Shown here piece after piece: positions 17,011 through 24,274 of a DNA stretch of 64,000 nt. Both the position numbers and the translations under genes were made by a program. This DNA is from Mycobacterium sp. PO1. GTDB lineage: Bacteria > Actinomycetota > Actinomycetes > Mycobacteriales > Mycobacteriaceae. Where the stretch lies: NCBI RefSeq assembly GCF_017312405.1, contig NZ_BLTG01000019.1:105109-169108 (forward strand), given 5' to 3'. Below the pieces are notes generated by a model that was given only the letters and a program-made list of their open reading frames with translations, made no database searches and was not told where the DNA came from. The first letter of the stretch is position 1. Each line of letters opens with the position of its first letter.

Positions 17011-18726
17011 TCAGCGGGTCAGGTGCTCGCCGAGCGCCGTCATGAGCAGCGCGAAGGACAACGCGCCCGGGTCGGGGGTGCCCACGCTCTTCTCGCCCAG
17101 CACTCGCGCGCGGCCCAGCCGCGCTGTGATGTCGGCAGTCTTGGCGGCGGCGTCGTGCGCGACGCGCGCCGCAGCGGTGATCGCGGGGCCTGCGTCCGTG
17201 TCGAACGCGTCGGTCAGTGCGTCACGAAACGGCACGGCGGCGTCGACCATGGTCTTGTCTCCGGGCTCCGCTCCACCGAGCCGGAGGACGGCATCGATCC
17301 CGGCGGTGACGGCATCGACGACGCTTCGCTCTTCGGCCCCTTCGGTGTCGCTGAATTCGCCACCGGCACTGGTCAATGCGGCGCCCCACAGGGCTCCGGA
17401 AGTTCCGCCCGCAGCGTCCGCCCAGGCTTCACCGGCCATCAGCAGCGTGGTGCGAGCACCTGCGCCCTGATCGACCGCGGTGCGCGCGGCGCCGGCCGCG
17501 CCCCGGGAGCCGAACACCATGCCCTGGCCGTGGTCACCGTCACCGGCGACCGCGTCGAGTCGACCGAGTTCGCCTTCGTTGTCGGCACAGACCTGCCGGA
17601 ACCTTTCGAGCACTGCGACGATCTTCTGGGCGCAGGTTCGCGAATCCTCGCTGGCATCGGGTATCTCGGTCTTGCCTGGATCCCAGGTGCCTGTGCGGGG
17701 GGCCCGATCGACGACCGGCATCGAGCCTCGCCGATAGGCCGGTGTCTCGGCCGGCGCGAGCCAGAGCTTTTCGAGTTCGTCGTCGAGGAACACCAACGTC
17801 AGCGACAGACCCGCCATGTCGAGGCTGGTGACGAATTCGCCCACCTCGGGTCTCACGACTGTCAGTCCTCGTTGCTCCAGTCGTTCGGCGATACGCCCGT
17901 AGACGACAAAGAGCTCTTCGTATTTCACCGTGCCGAGTCCGTTGAGGATCACGGCGACTCTGCCGTCGTAGCCGTCCTCGCCCCGTGGCGGCTCTTCGGC
18001 CAGCAGTTCGTCGACCAAGAGATCGGCAATGTCTGCGGCACTACCGATATCGGCGTCTCGGACCCCGGGTTCGCCGTGGATTCCCAAACCCACCCCCATG
18101 CTGCCCTTTTCGACGTGGAACAGCGGGTCGTCAGAGCCGGGTAGGGTGCAGCCCTCGAAGGCGAGTCCGAAAGAACGTGTCGCGTCGTTGGCCTTCCACG
18201 CCAGGCGTTCGGCCTCGTCGAGATCCGCCCCCGCCTCGATGGCCGCCCCGGCGATCTTGAACACGGGTAGATCGCCTGCGACACCCCGCCTGTCGCGGTG
18301 ATTCTCGGAGGTGTTGGAGGCGATGTCATCGCTCACCGTGACGATACGGACGTCGATGCCTTCGTGACGGAGCTTCTCGGCCGCCAGGCCGAAGTGGAGA
18401 ACGTCCCCGGCGTAATTTCCGAACCCGAGGATCACGCCGCCACCGTTCTCGGCGTTGCGCACCACGGAGTAGACCTCTGAGGCTGAGGGCGAGGAGAAGA
18501 TCTTGCCGCATGGGGCCCCGTGTCCCATGCCGGGGCCGACCCAGCCCGCGAATGCGGGGTAATGCCCGGAGCCGCCGCCGATCACCAACGCCGGCTGGCC
18601 CGCCGGTGTCTGCGTCGAGCGAGCTACTCCGCCGGGGACCTCGACCAGAAGGTCTGGATGAGAGGCGACGAGGCCGCGGACCGCCTCCTCGGCGAAGTCG
18701 TCCGGCGAATTGAGGAGGTACGTCAT
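17011..18726 (-). CDS. ATP-dependent fused DhaK-DhaL kinase, probable erythrulose kinase (LerK-like)
   Basis: A 571-aa single-chain dihydroxyacetone kinase. The N-terminal DhaK domain has VIGGGSGHYPAFAGWVG and GIHGEPGV, whose His forms the hemiaminal with the ketose. The C-terminal DhaL domain (from about residue 370) has the nucleotide/Mg site DAVAGDGDHGQGM, GGTSGALWG and GDKTMVDA. Such enzymes phosphorylate dihydroxyacetone or, in tetritol pathways, L- or D-erythrulose; neighbouring isomerases favour erythrulose here (inference). AAGGA lies 7 nt before the ATG at 18724-18726; an ATG five codons upstream is less likely. RpiB follows 26 bp downstream. Confidence 0.9.
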   Translation of the reverse strand: MTYLLNSPDDFAEEAVRGLVASHPDLLVEVPGGVARSTQTPAGQPALVIGGGSGHYPAFAGWVGPGMGHGAPCGKIFSSPSASEVYSVVRNAENGGGVILGFGNYAGDVLHFGLAAEKLRHEGIDVRIVTVSDDIASNTSENHRDRRGVAGDLPVFKIAGAAIEAGADLDEAERLAWKANDATRSFGLAFEGCTLPGSDDPLFHVEKGSMGVGLGIHGEPGVRDADIGSAADIADLLVDELLAEEPPRGEDGYDGRVAVILNGLGTVKYEELFVVYGRIAERLEQRGLTVVRPEVGEFVTSLDMAGLSLTLVFLDDELEKLWLAPAETPAYRRGSMPVVDRAPRTGTWDPGKTEIPDASEDSRTCAQKIVAVLERFRQVCADNEGELGRLDAVAGDGDHGQGMVFGSRGAAGAARTAVDQGAGARTTLLMAGEAWADAAGGTSGALWGAALTSAGGEFSDTEGAEERSVVDAVTAGIDAVLRLGGAEPGDKTMVDAAVPFRDALTDAFDTDAGPAITAAARVAHDAAAKTADITARLGRARVLGEKSVGTPDPGALSFALLMTALGEHLTR

Positions 18727-18793
18727 TGTTCCGTCCTTCACGACGCGCCGGCGACGAGACGTCCAGCGCTACGAACCAGAGTGTGTGACCCCG

Positions 18794-18805
18794 ATCCTAT
18801 AGGAT
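18794..18805. promoter_or_regulatory. Perfect palindrome ATCCTATAGGAT, candidate GntR operator
   Basis: A 12-bp exact palindrome 67 bp upstream of the kinase start and 9 bp past the gntR stop. The half-site ATCCTAT recurs as a direct repeat in the promoter of the divergent arm (19630-19643), which makes it a likely operator for the GntR repressor encoded between the two sites. Confidence 0.7.
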
Positions 18806-18814
18806 TCTCGGCGC

Positions 18815-19561
18815 TTAGTCAGCCGTGTTCACAGAATCCGACGGGCGGCGTCGCGACCTCTGCCGGCCGGTGACGCGTCGCTGCGCTTCCGCATGCTCGG
18901 CCAGCGCCCGCTCCTTCACACCGCTGATGTGGCTGTGCATGATGCGGTAGACCTCGGGCCCGTAGCCGCGCCGGAGCGCGGCCAGGATCTCCCGGTGTTC
19001 GGCGATCGCGCAGGCGGAGTCCTGCACGCCGACTCCGATGAAGAGTCGGAAACGCTGACCGTGACCGCCCAAGGCGTCATATGCCCTGAGCAATGCGCTG
19101 TTGTCTGCGTGTTCGGCGATCAGGCGGTGGAAGTGCTCATCGGCGCGGTGATACTTCCTGATCGCCGCGGCGTCAGGTGTATGAGGTGCGCGATCCTGCT
19201 CATCGATCGCCTGTTCCAGCGCATTCAACAACCGGGTATCGGAACGCTCGCAGGCCAGTTCGGCCAGCCGGGGCTCGATGAGCAGGCGCGCGTCCATGAT
19301 GTCGGAGATCTCCTTGGCGCCGGGCATGTCGGGCACGCGGTAGCCCCGCATGGCGACCCGGACGACGTTGCCCGTGGACTCCAGACGGGCCAGCGCCTCG
19401 CGCACCGGAGTCGGCGAGACGCCGAGGTAGCGAGCCGTGCCGTCGATGCTGATGGGATCCCCCGACTGCAACGTGCCGTCGAGGAGCAACTCCATGAGTC
19501 GCTCGTAGACCTGGTCGACCAGCGTGTTGCGCACCGGTGCCGGGTACTCGTCGGCTCCCAC
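18815..19561 (-). CDS. GntR-family (FCD/FadR subgroup) regulator of the tetrulose locus
   Basis: A 248-aa regulator. The winged helix-turn-helix spans about residues 10-75 (VYERLMELLLDGTLQSGDPI, SPTPVREALARLESTGNV), followed by the all-helical FCD effector domain with its metal/ligand residues (MDARLLIEPRLAELA, HRADEHFHRLIAEHADN, HREILAAL). FCD regulators respond to hydroxy or keto acids and related catabolites. The GTG start has GGAAAGG 6 nt upstream. It lies between two catabolic arms and presumably represses both through the shared ATCCTAT motifs. Confidence 0.92.
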   Translation of the reverse strand: MGADEYPAPVRNTLVDQVYERLMELLLDGTLQSGDPISIDGTARYLGVSPTPVREALARLESTGNVVRVAMRGYRVPDMPGAKEISDIMDARLLIEPRLAELACERSDTRLLNALEQAIDEQDRAPHTPDAAAIRKYHRADEHFHRLIAEHADNSALLRAYDALGGHGQRFRLFIGVGVQDSACAIAEHREILAALRRGYGPEVYRIMHSHISGVKERALAEHAEAQRRVTGRQRSRRRPSDSVNTAD

Positions 19562-19610
19562 TTCGGGCCTTTCCGCCGCTCCGGATCAAAGGACGAAATT
19601 CTAACCCCTG

Positions 19611-19643
19611 TTGACATTGAGCCCCAGAAATCCTATATCCTAT
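19611..19643 (+). promoter_or_regulatory. SigA-type promoter with overlapping GntR operator
   Basis: TTGACA (19611-19616) and TATATC (19634-19639) are spaced by 17 bp, a good housekeeping promoter firing toward the catabolic genes. The -10 is embedded in ATCCTATATCCTAT (19630-19643), a direct repeat of the half-site found in the palindrome at 18794-18805, so repressor binding would block polymerase directly. Confidence 0.7.
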
Positions 19644-19686
19644 GCGATCTAGAGGTTTGTGACTCAGACCACTTTGGAGGACGTCG

Positions 19687-20607
19687 ATGCACTCGGCTCA
19701 CACCTGGCCGATCTCAGCCAACATGCTCAGCTTCGGTAACCGGGCACCCGACGGCGGCCACATCAAGGACGCCCCGGCCGCAGTGTGGGCTTCACAGCTG
19801 CGTCAAGTGCGCGAACTCGGGTTCGACTACATCGACCCCACCGATGCCTGGGTTCCGCTCGCCGCATTGTCGGACGCACGCGTCGATGAGTTCGGCACCG
19901 TGCTGAGCGACGAAGGACTGGCCATCTCCTCCGTCTCGATGACCCGGAACTCGGTGGTGGATGTCGAACATGGCGAGCAGAACCTGGCCGATGCCCACCG
20001 CCTCATCGACCTCGCCCCCACTTTCGGCGCCACCATCGTCAACACCGGTTTCATGCAGGCGATCACGCCCGCGCAGAGCGAGCAGATCTGGTTCTGGCTC
20101 GTGGAAGGCCACGTCGACGACCCTGCTCTGCGTGAGCTGGCGATCGAGCGGGTTCGCGAACTCGGCGATCATGCCCGCTCCAACGGAATCCAGCTGAGCC
20201 TCGAGATGTACGAGGACACTTTCATCGGCACTCCCGACGAGGCAGTGCAGTTCATCAGCGACGTCGACCACGATGCTGTCGGACTGAATCCCGACCTGGG
20301 GAATCTCATCCGGTTGCACCGCCCGATGCCGCATTTCACCGAGATGTTCGCCAAAGTGCTTCCGTACTCGAACTTCTGGCACATCAAGAACTATTCGCGT
20401 GATCACGATCCGGCGACCGGCGCGTACAGCTCGGCTCCACTGCCACTGAAGTACGGGTACATCAACTACCGCCAGATGATTCGGCTGGCACTCGACCTCG
20501 GCTATTCCGGCCCGTTCTGTTGCGAGCACTACGGCTCTGACTCCCTGGGGGTGTGCGCCGAGAACCGCGAGTACATCCTGCAGGTTCTCACCTCCGCCCT
20601 CGCCTGA
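19687..20607 (+). CDS. Xylose isomerase-like TIM barrel protein (isomerase/epimerase or 3-keto-acid decarboxylase)
   Basis: A 306-aa member of the AP endonuclease family 2/xylose-isomerase-like fold. The predicted divalent metal ligands are in order: Glu in LEMYED, Asp in LNPDLGN, His in FWHIKNY and Glu in CCEHYGSD. The family includes hydroxypyruvate isomerase, tagatose and psicose epimerases and, in D-apionate pathways, the 3-oxo-isoapionate decarboxylase OiaC, whose product is L-erythrulose. Given kinase and isomerases for erythrulose in the other arm, a decarboxylase making a tetrulose is the most economical hypothesis, but an isomerase is equally compatible with sequence alone. TTGGAGG precedes the ATG. 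Confidence 0.82.
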   Translation: MHSAHTWPISANMLSFGNRAPDGGHIKDAPAAVWASQLRQVRELGFDYIDPTDAWVPLAALSDARVDEFGTVLSDEGLAISSVSMTRNSVVDVEHGEQNLADAHRLIDLAPTFGATIVNTGFMQAITPAQSEQIWFWLVEGHVDDPALRELAIERVRELGDHARSNGIQLSLEMYEDTFIGTPDEAVQFISDVDHDAVGLNPDLGNLIRLHRPMPHFTEMFAKVLPYSNFWHIKNYSRDHDPATGAYSSAPLPLKYGYINYRQMIRLALDLGYSGPFCCEHYGSDSLGVCAENREYILQVLTSALA

Positions 20608-20630
20608 CCCACGACCCGAAGGACATCCGC

Positions 20631-21593
20631 ATGCGCACGATCAACACCGTCACCGTCGTCGGCGCGGGCTACATGGGCGGTGGAATCGCCCAGGTGCTCG
20701 CCCTGAACGGGTTCACCGTCCGGATCGCCGACGTCGACGCCGACGCCACCCGCGAAGCCCTCGCACGTCTGGAGAAGGAGGCCGAGGAGTTCGAGGAACA
20801 GGGTCTCTTCGAACCGGGCAGCGCCAAGACCATCATGGGCAACCTCACCGCGGGAGACAGCTTCGAGGACGCAGTGTCGGACGTCGACTTCGTCATGGAG
20901 GCCGTGTTCGAGGATCCCGACGTCAAGAAAGATGTGTTGAGCCGGGTGTGTGCGGCCGCCCGCCCGGAGGCGATCATCGGCACCAACACCTCGACCATCC
21001 CGGTCAAGGTCCTGGTCGAGGCGGTCACCCACCCGGAGCGGTTCCTCACCGTGCATTTCTCCAATCCCGCGCCGTTCATCCCCGGTGTCGAACTGGTCGC
21101 CGGCGAAGCCACCACCCAGGAGGTCATCGACTCGGTCAAGGACCTCCTCACGCGAGCCGGGCGCGAGGGTGCACAAGTTGCCGACACTCCGGGAATGGCA
21201 TTGAACCGCCTGCAGTATGCGCTTCTCAAAGAAGCGACCCTGATCGTCGAACAGGGCGTGGCGTCGGTGGAGGACGTGGACACGATCGTGCGCACGACCT
21301 TCGGCTTCCGGCTGGGGTTCTTCGGCCCGTTCGCTATCGCCGATCAGGCCGGACTCGACGTCTATGCCAAGGGTTACACCACGCTGGAGAACGAATTCGG
21401 TGAGCGGATGGCGACCCCGAAGCTGCTCACCGACGCCGTCGCCGCGGGCCGCAAGGGAACCAAGAACGGCAAGGGTCTGACCGGTGACTTCGACGACGAG
21501 ACCAAGGCGCAACTCATCGCCTACCGCAACAAGGCCTACTCCCGTATGGGTGAACTCCTTCGCGAACTCGGGCCGGCGCCGAAAGGCGACTGA
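20631..21593 (+). CDS. 3-hydroxyacyl-CoA dehydrogenase-fold dehydrogenase, probable sugar-acid 3-dehydrogenase
   Basis: A 320-aa NAD-dependent enzyme. Rossmann motif VVGAGYMGGGIAQVLA opens the protein; catalytic His is in LTVHFSNPAPF, the partner Asn region in MALNRLQYALL. Full-length relatives include 3-hydroxybutyryl-CoA dehydrogenase and L-gulonate 3-dehydrogenase, which oxidises a sugar acid to a 3-keto acid that then loses CO2. No other fatty acid gene is nearby while a GntP permease and sugar kinase are, so a beta-hydroxy sugar acid is the likelier substrate (inference). The ATG at 20631 has GAAGGA upstream; the upstream neighbour ends 23 bp earlier. Confidence 0.85.
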   Translation: MRTINTVTVVGAGYMGGGIAQVLALNGFTVRIADVDADATREALARLEKEAEEFEEQGLFEPGSAKTIMGNLTAGDSFEDAVSDVDFVMEAVFEDPDVKKDVLSRVCAAARPEAIIGTNTSTIPVKVLVEAVTHPERFLTVHFSNPAPFIPGVELVAGEATTQEVIDSVKDLLTRAGREGAQVADTPGMALNRLQYALLKEATLIVEQGVASVEDVDTIVRTTFGFRLGFFGPFAIADQAGLDVYAKGYTTLENEFGERMATPKLLTDAVAAGRKGTKNGKGLTGDFDDETKAQLIAYRNKAYSRMGELLRELGPAPKGD

Positions 21594-21650
21594 TGTCCCT
21601 GCTGCTCCCCACGACCGCCACGCAGACCTGATGACCACGAAGGGAATTCC

Positions 21651-23048
21651 ATGGACGAGGTAGTCCTCGCGGAGCGGCCCGCCGGCCTGCTCGTCGCCAT
21701 CGCCGTCGTGGCCATCGCCGTACTCCTCATTCTGATCATCAAGGTGAGGTTGCACGCGTTCTTCTCGCTCATCGTGGTCAGCGTGCTGACGGGTATCGCC
21801 GCCGGTATCGGCATCGGTGATGTCGTCAGCGTGGTCATCGACGGCTTCAGTACCACCGTCGGCGCGGTTGCGTTACTCGTCGGTTTCGGCGCCGTGCTCG
21901 GACGACTCGTCGAGATGACCGGCGGTGCACAGGTTCTGGCGGACAGGATGCTGGCCAGATTCGGTGAAGAGCGGGCGCCGCTGGCGTTGGCCGTGGCCTC
22001 GCTCTTCTACGCGTTCCCCATCTTCCTTGATGCCGGCTTCATCGTCATGCTGCCCATCATCTACACCGTGGCGCGGCGTCTCGGTGGCTCGTTCATGCTG
22101 TACGTGCTGCCCTCAATCGGCGCGTTCTTGATGATGCACGCCCTGACTCCTCCACACCCGGGACCCACCGCCGCGGCCACGGTGATGGGCGCCGACGTGG
22201 GAATGGTGGTCATCGTCGCCCTTCTGGTCGGCCTGCCGACGTGGTATCTGGCCGGTTACCGCCTGGGCCTGTTGATCGCCAAGCGCTACCCGGACATGCC
22301 GGTGCCGACTCTGCTCGGCGAACCGAAGGACTATCCCGAGGAGGAGCGTCCGGGATTCTGGACGATCATCTTCGTCCTGCTGCTGCCGTTGCTGTTGATC
22401 TTCTTCAACACCGTGTTCTCGACACTCGAGGCCGACGGTGTCGTGACCGAGGACAACCTCGCCTATCAGCTGTCCCGACTCATCGGCACCACCGCGATGG
22501 CTCTGCTGATCACCGTCCTGCTGGCGATGCTGTTGCTGTATGTCATTCCGAGGCGGCGCCGGGAACCCATCGGGGGAGTACTGGAAAATCTCGTCGACGA
22601 CGCCCTGGCACCTGTCTGCTCGATAATCCTGATCACCGGTGCCGGTGGAGCTTTCGGCAGGATACTCACCGAGACCGGAATCGGGCAGACCCTGGCCGAC
22701 GGATTGGACGCGCTGGGACTGCCGATCATGCTGGCCGGATTCCTCATCGCCGTCATCTTCCGCGTCGCCCAGGGCTCGGCCACCGTCGCCGCGACGACCG
22801 CAGGCTCCATCATGGCCCCGGCCGTGACCGCGATGGATGTCGGCACGATCGCGTTGGCGGCCGTGGTCGTCGGTATCAGCGCCGGTTCGATCACGTTCTC
22901 GCACGTGAACGACTCCGGCTTCTGGTTGATCGGACGGTTCTGTGGATTCGACACGGTGACCACGCTGAAGACGTGGACGGTGATCGCCACGGCCATCGGA
23001 TTCATGGCCTTCGGACTGGCGTCAGTGGTCTATGTGGTGGCGAGCTGA
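21651..23048 (+). CDS. GntP-family gluconate/sugar-acid:H+ symporter
   Basis: A 465-aa polytopic permease with about 12-14 membrane segments. Features of GntP/Dsd/Idn transporters are visible: VRLHAFFSLIVVSVLTGIAAG near the N-terminus, FYAFPIFLDAGFIVMLPI, LTPPHPGPTAAATVMGAD, and HVNDSGFWLIGRF near the C-terminus. Members import gluconate, idonate, D-serine and other hydroxy acids. Being the last gene of the arm after the dehydrogenase, it supports an acid substrate for this locus rather than a neutral tetritol. Confidence 0.92.
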   Translation: MDEVVLAERPAGLLVAIAVVAIAVLLILIIKVRLHAFFSLIVVSVLTGIAAGIGIGDVVSVVIDGFSTTVGAVALLVGFGAVLGRLVEMTGGAQVLADRMLARFGEERAPLALAVASLFYAFPIFLDAGFIVMLPIIYTVARRLGGSFMLYVLPSIGAFLMMHALTPPHPGPTAAATVMGADVGMVVIVALLVGLPTWYLAGYRLGLLIAKRYPDMPVPTLLGEPKDYPEEERPGFWTIIFVLLLPLLLIFFNTVFSTLEADGVVTEDNLAYQLSRLIGTTAMALLITVLLAMLLLYVIPRRRREPIGGVLENLVDDALAPVCSIILITGAGGAFGRILTETGIGQTLADGLDALGLPIMLAGFLIAVIFRVAQGSATVAATTAGSIMAPAVTAMDVGTIALAAVVVGISAGSITFSHVNDSGFWLIGRFCGFDTVTTLKTWTVIATAIGFMAFGLASVVYVVAS

Positions 23049-23066
23049 ATCGATCGACTCAGCTCG
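23041..23066. terminator. Bidirectional hairpin between permease and P450 genes
   Basis: Arms CGAGCTGA (23041-23048, including the permease stop) and TCAGCTCG (23059-23066) with a 10-nt loop, located in the 25-bp gap between two convergent genes. No T-run is present, as is common for mycobacterial terminators. Confidence 0.5.
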
Positions 23067-23073
23067 TCACCCG

Positions 23074-24261
23074 TCAAGCCGGGATGAGACGCACCGGAAG
23101 GTGATCGTGACGGTGGATGATGTTGTTGACCGCCCACGTCGGCGCACCGGTCATCTCGATTCGCGCTACCCGGTCGACGAGAGCACGCAGGATCGCAGTG
23201 GTTTCCAGTCGAGCCAGCCCCTGCCCGGCGCACGCGTGTGAGCCATTGCCGAATCCGACGTGCCGGCCGGCGTCGTTGCGGATGTCGAAGACATCCGGCG
23301 CTGCCCACTCGCGTTCATCGCGGTTCGCCGAGGCGTATAGCACCAGTACCCGGGCGCCGGCCGGGATGTGTGTACCGGCGACGACGTGTGCGCTCAGCAC
23401 TTTGCGCGTGAACGCGCGCAGCGGCGACGCGTAGCGGACCACTTCGTTGACCGCGTTGGGAATGAGCGTCGGGTCACTCTTCACCAGCTCCCACTGCTCG
23501 GGGTGCGTGGCGAACAGGTGGATCGCACTGGAGATGGCGCTGATCGTGGTGTCCATGGAGGGGCCGATGTAATCGACCAACAGTGGCGGCACCTCGTGTG
23601 CCGGTAGGGTTCCGTCGTCGACCGCGCCGAGCAGCTCATCGGCCATGCTTCCCGGCATCACCGTGCGCTCGCGGACGACGCGGCGAGCGAACCGCAGCAT
23701 CTGCAGGGCCCGCGGCGCCGCCTTGGCCGCCTGCCAGTTCAGCGGACCGAGGATGTCGAATGTGGCTGCTCCCCAATCCAGCAGCTTGTCGCGTTGATCG
23801 GTCGGCCAGCCGACCAGATCGGGGACGACAGCCGCCGGAAGGGCTGTCGCGATCTCGGCGACGACGTCGACGTCTCCTTTGCGGACAGCTGCTTCGACGA
23901 CCATTCCTGCTTGCCGCTCGACGCTGTCAGCCAAGGCGCGGAGCGCCCGCGGCATCAACCGGTGGGCCACGAGCTTTCGGCGGCGGTTGTGCTCGGCGTC
24001 GTCGCTGTTGAGCGTGGTGCCACGGGAGAGGCGGTTCGCGACCGAGTTGGCGCCGACCCCGTGCCCCGACCGGTAGAGACCGTCATCACGCAGGGTGGCT
24101 TTGCATTCGGTATAGCGGGGCAGGGCGTAGAGCCGGTGCCGGGCCAGCCACACCACGGGCCCGAGCGCCCTCAGGGCCCGGTAGTGCGGGTGAGGATCGA
24201 GTATCGTCGATCTGCTGTAGATGCTCGGCCGGTACAGCGCAGCATCTTTCGGGCGGATCAT
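23074..24261 (-). CDS. Cytochrome P450 (cluster A)
   Basis: A P450 monooxygenase of about 395 aa. The I-helix oxygen-binding region is YIGPSMDTTISAI, the K-helix ExxR is NEVVR, and the haem loop is FGNGSHACAGQGLARLE with its Cys ligand. It is soluble, bacterial class I, and needs ferredoxin and reductase from elsewhere. It is the last gene of a four-gene unit after the VOC, FAH and FAD hydroxylase genes. GAGAGG precedes overlapping GTG (24264) and ATG (24261) starts; ATG is chosen. It may add the first hydroxyl group to the substrate later processed by the other enzymes. Confidence 0.92.
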   Translation of the reverse strand: MIRPKDAALYRPSIYSRSTILDPHPHYRALRALGPVVWLARHRLYALPRYTECKATLRDDGLYRSGHGVGANSVANRLSRGTTLNSDDAEHNRRRKLVAHRLMPRALRALADSVERQAGMVVEAAVRKGDVDVVAEIATALPAAVVPDLVGWPTDQRDKLLDWGAATFDILGPLNWQAAKAAPRALQMLRFARRVVRERTVMPGSMADELLGAVDDGTLPAHEVPPLLVDYIGPSMDTTISAISSAIHLFATHPEQWELVKSDPTLIPNAVNEVVRYASPLRAFTRKVLSAHVVAGTHIPAGARVLVLYASANRDEREWAAPDVFDIRNDAGRHVGFGNGSHACAGQGLARLETTAILRALVDRVARIEMTGAPTWAVNNIIHRHDHLPVRLIPA

Positions 24262-24274
24262 CACAGGTTACCTC

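Noticed and set aside
20631..21593. Assignment of the dehydrogenase as D-apionate oxidoisomerase
   Set aside because: Pathway context is similar, but the protein has the 3-hydroxyacyl-CoA dehydrogenase motifs, and as I recall ApnO belongs to a different dehydrogenase family.
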